Shown here one piece after another: positions 7,413-8,714 of a stretch of 8,714 bases of DNA. Under the pieces are notes generated by a model. The model had not been told where the DNA came from. It did no database searches and was given only the letters and a program-made list of their open reading frames with translations. The first letter of the stretch is position 1. Each line of letters opens with the position of its first letter. The translations under genes and the position numbers were made by a program. Origin of the DNA: Actinomycetes bacterium (GTDB lineage: Bacteria; Actinomycetota; Actinomycetes; Streptosporangiales; Streptosporangiaceae); the NCBI GenBank assembly GCA_023425615.1, contig JAFACJ010000081.1:1-8714 (forward strand), in the 5' to 3' direction.

Positions 7413-8570
7413 ATGACCGAGCTGCTGCGGCTGGACAACCCGATCCGAGCCTATGACTGGGGTTCGCGCGCCGTCCTGGCCCGGCTGCTCGGCCGGCCCG
7501 TGCCCAGCGCGGGCCCGGAGGCCGAACTGTGGATCGGCGCCCACCCCGGCGACCCCTCGCGGGTCGCCGGAAGCGGCTCGCTGCTGGAGCACATCGGCAG
7601 GGAGCCGGTCCGGCTGCTGGGTCCCGGCGTCGACCGGCTGCCCTTCTTGCTCAAGGTGCTGGCGGTCGAGGCGCCGCTGTCCCTGCAGGTGCACCCGGAC
7701 GCCGAGCAGGCGGTCCTCGGGTTCGCCAGGGAGGAGTCCTGCGGGCTCCCGGTGGGCGACCCCAAGCGCTGCTACCACGACGACTGGCCGAAACCGGAAC
7801 TCGTCTACGCCCTGACCGAATTCGAGGCGCTGTGCGGGTTTCGCCCGGTGGCGGAGGCGGCGGCGGCGCTGCGGGAGCCGGGCGGCGCCCGGCTGGAGCG
7901 GGTGGCGCTGGCGGTGGAGCGCGGCGGTCCGCGCGAGGCGCTGGAACTGCTGGCGGGCTGGCCGCCCGGCGACCGCACCGCCCTGGTCGGCGAGGTGCTC
8001 CCGCTCGGCGGCTGGGCGGCACGGCTGGCCGGACGCTACCCCCACGACCCGGGCGTGGTCACCGCGCTGCTGCTCAACCGGGTGGTGCTCAGCCCCGGCC
8101 AGGCGCTGTTCGCCAGGCCCCGCACCATCCACGCCTATCTGCGCGGCACCGGGGTGGAGATCATGGCCAGCTCCGACAACGTGCTGCGCGGGGGGCTGAC
8201 CCCCAAGCACATCGACCTTCCCGAACTGCTCGCGGTCACCGACTTCACGCCGGGCCTGCCGGAGTTGGTCGGCCCGGTGGCGCTGGCCGGCGGGGAGGAC
8301 CTCTACCCGGCCCCGGTCTCCCAGTTCCAGCTCACCCGGCTGCGCCCCGACCCGGCGGTGGAGGTCGCGGAGCCGGGCCCGGGGGCACTGCTGTGCCTGG
8401 AGGGCGAACTGGAGGTGGTCCGCGGCACGGCACGGGAACGGCTGCGCTGCGGGGAGGCGCTCTTCATCCCGCACCGGGGCGGGGCGCTGCGGGTCACCGG
8501 CAGCGGCCTGGGCTTCCGCGCGGGGGTGCCGGCGTGCGCGGCACCCGGCGGCGCTGTTTCCCGACCGTGA
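7413..8570 (+). CDS. manA: Mannose-6-phosphate isomerase, class I
   Basis: Cytoplasmic zinc enzyme of 385 aa interconverting fructose-6-phosphate and mannose-6-phosphate, the entry step to GDP-mannose. The cupin-type type I PMI motifs are present: N-terminal YDWGSR (14-19), PFLLKVL (77-83), SLQVHPD (90-96) with zinc-ligand candidates Q92 and H94, KPEL (127-130) with E129, and IHAYLRGTGVEIMASSDN (239-256) with H240, followed by NVLRGGLTPKHID (256-268) carrying the active-site R259. The length fits the family. The ATG at 7413 has a modest GAGAG 11 nt upstream; another ATG at 7405 is out of frame. It lies 21 nt after GH26-like gene 3 and is the last gene of the operon in view. Its presence links the whole cluster to mannose supply. 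Confidence 0.95.
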   Translation: MTELLRLDNPIRAYDWGSRAVLARLLGRPVPSAGPEAELWIGAHPGDPSRVAGSGSLLEHIGREPVRLLGPGVDRLPFLLKVLAVEAPLSLQVHPDAEQAVLGFAREESCGLPVGDPKRCYHDDWPKPELVYALTEFEALCGFRPVAEAAAALREPGGARLERVALAVERGGPREALELLAGWPPGDRTALVGEVLPLGGWAARLAGRYPHDPGVVTALLLNRVVLSPGQALFARPRTIHAYLRGTGVEIMASSDNVLRGGLTPKHIDLPELLAVTDFTPGLPELVGPVALAGGEDLYPAPVSQFQLTRLRPDPAVEVAEPGPGALLCLEGELEVVRGTARERLRCGEALFIPHRGGALRVTGSGLGFRAGVPACAAPGGAVSRP

Positions 8571-8623
8571 TCTATTGCATTAAGGACACGTTCCAGAACC
8601 CCTCCCGGCGCCTCTGCGGACCG

Positions 8624-8658
8624 CTGGTAACATCCGCTTCATTGAAAAATCTGGTAAC
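8624..8658 (+). repeat. Direct repeat CTGGTAAC x2
   Basis: The 8-mer CTGGTAAC occurs at 8624-8631 and 8651-8658, 27 nt apart, in the non-coding tail. The GTNAC core recurs at 8680 and 8689, giving four copies within 70 nt, which suggests a multi-site operator. Confidence 0.4.
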
Positions 8659-8678
8659 GGAACACTATCCGGCGGAAT

Positions 8679-8694
8679 GGTGACTCAGGTCACA
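8679..8694. promoter_or_regulatory. CRP-like palindromic operator candidate
   Basis: GGTGACTCAGGTCACA matches the CRP-family consensus TGTGA-N6-TCACA at every fixed base except the first. The inner GTGAC-TCAG-GTCAC is a perfect inverted repeat of 5 bp around 4 nt. Cyclic-AMP receptor family regulators with this kind of site are known in actinobacteria. The bound regulator is inferred; a 14-bp palindrome can arise by chance. Confidence 0.4.
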
Positions 8695-8714
8695 TCCGAG
8701 TGCCAGATCAAAAT

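Larger units (their letters stand above)
8571..8714 (+). promoter_or_regulatory. Non-coding control region downstream of manA
   Basis: This stretch is clearly less GC-rich than the genes and has no credible reading frame. It holds two copies of CTGGTAAC (8624-8631 and 8651-8658), two near-copies of GGTMACATCCG (8626-8636 and 8688-8698) and a GTGA-N6-TCAC palindrome (8680-8693). A TGG-TAACAT block (8625-8633) resembles an extended -10 but has no good -35 partner. TTGAAA at 8642-8647 could be a -35 without a good -10. It is probably the upstream region of a gene beyond the right edge. I see no clear rho-independent terminator for the operon. Confidence 0.45.

Noticed and set aside
8524..8546. 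GGGTGCC / GGCACCC hairpin (7-bp stem, 9-nt loop) as the operon terminator
   Set aside because: It lies inside the manA coding region before its stop codon and is not followed by a T-run; such stems are common by chance in GC-rich DNA.
7529..8683. Alternative + frame open reading frame overlapping manA and the downstream tail
   Set aside because: Gly/Arg/Ala-rich low-complexity translation without domain features; manA in the other frame has complete active-site motifs.

Overview
The window is GC-rich throughout its coding part, with third positions almost always G or C, and reads as a chromosomal segment of an actinobacterium. A filamentous lineage such as Streptosporangiales or a relative is possible, but that placement is inference from gene style and not proven. 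I see no rRNA, tRNA, CRISPR array, insertion sequence, integrase or phage gene.

Layout: seven genes, all on the + strand, packed as one apparent operon whose promoter lies off the left edge. In order they are: (1) a 5'-truncated membrane-embedded family-2 processive glycan synthase of the cellulose synthase type; (2) a GH26-like lipoprotein; (3) a multi-spanning GT39/ArnT-like glycosyltransferase with a C-terminal extracytoplasmic domain; (4) a second GH26-like lipoprotein with a long linker; (5) a soluble polyprenol-phosphate mannose synthase; (6) a third GH26-like lipoprotein; (7) class I mannose-6-phosphate isomerase (manA). Genes 1/2 overlap by 1 nt and genes 2/3 by 11 nt. The other gaps are 34, 34, 47 and 21 nt, too small for obvious internal promoters. 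After manA comes a 144-nt AT-richer non-coding stretch with repeats and a CRP-like palindrome, probably the control region of the next transcription unit.

How the genes may work together: ManA feeds mannose-6-phosphate (and so GDP-mannose). The Ppm-like enzyme turns GDP-mannose into a lipid-linked mannose donor used outside the membrane. The GT39-like protein is the natural candidate user of such a donor. The cellulose synthase-like protein would polymerise and export a beta-glycan. The GH26 family is dominated by beta-mannanases, so three GH26-like lipoproteins suggest trimming, editing or remodelling of a beta-mannan-type polymer at the cell surface. The most interesting reading is therefore a synthase-dependent surface (gluco)mannan system in which biosynthetic genes alternate with three paralogous lipid-anchored hydrolases. 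The product identity is inference. A mixed-linkage glucan or another beta-glycan is also possible.
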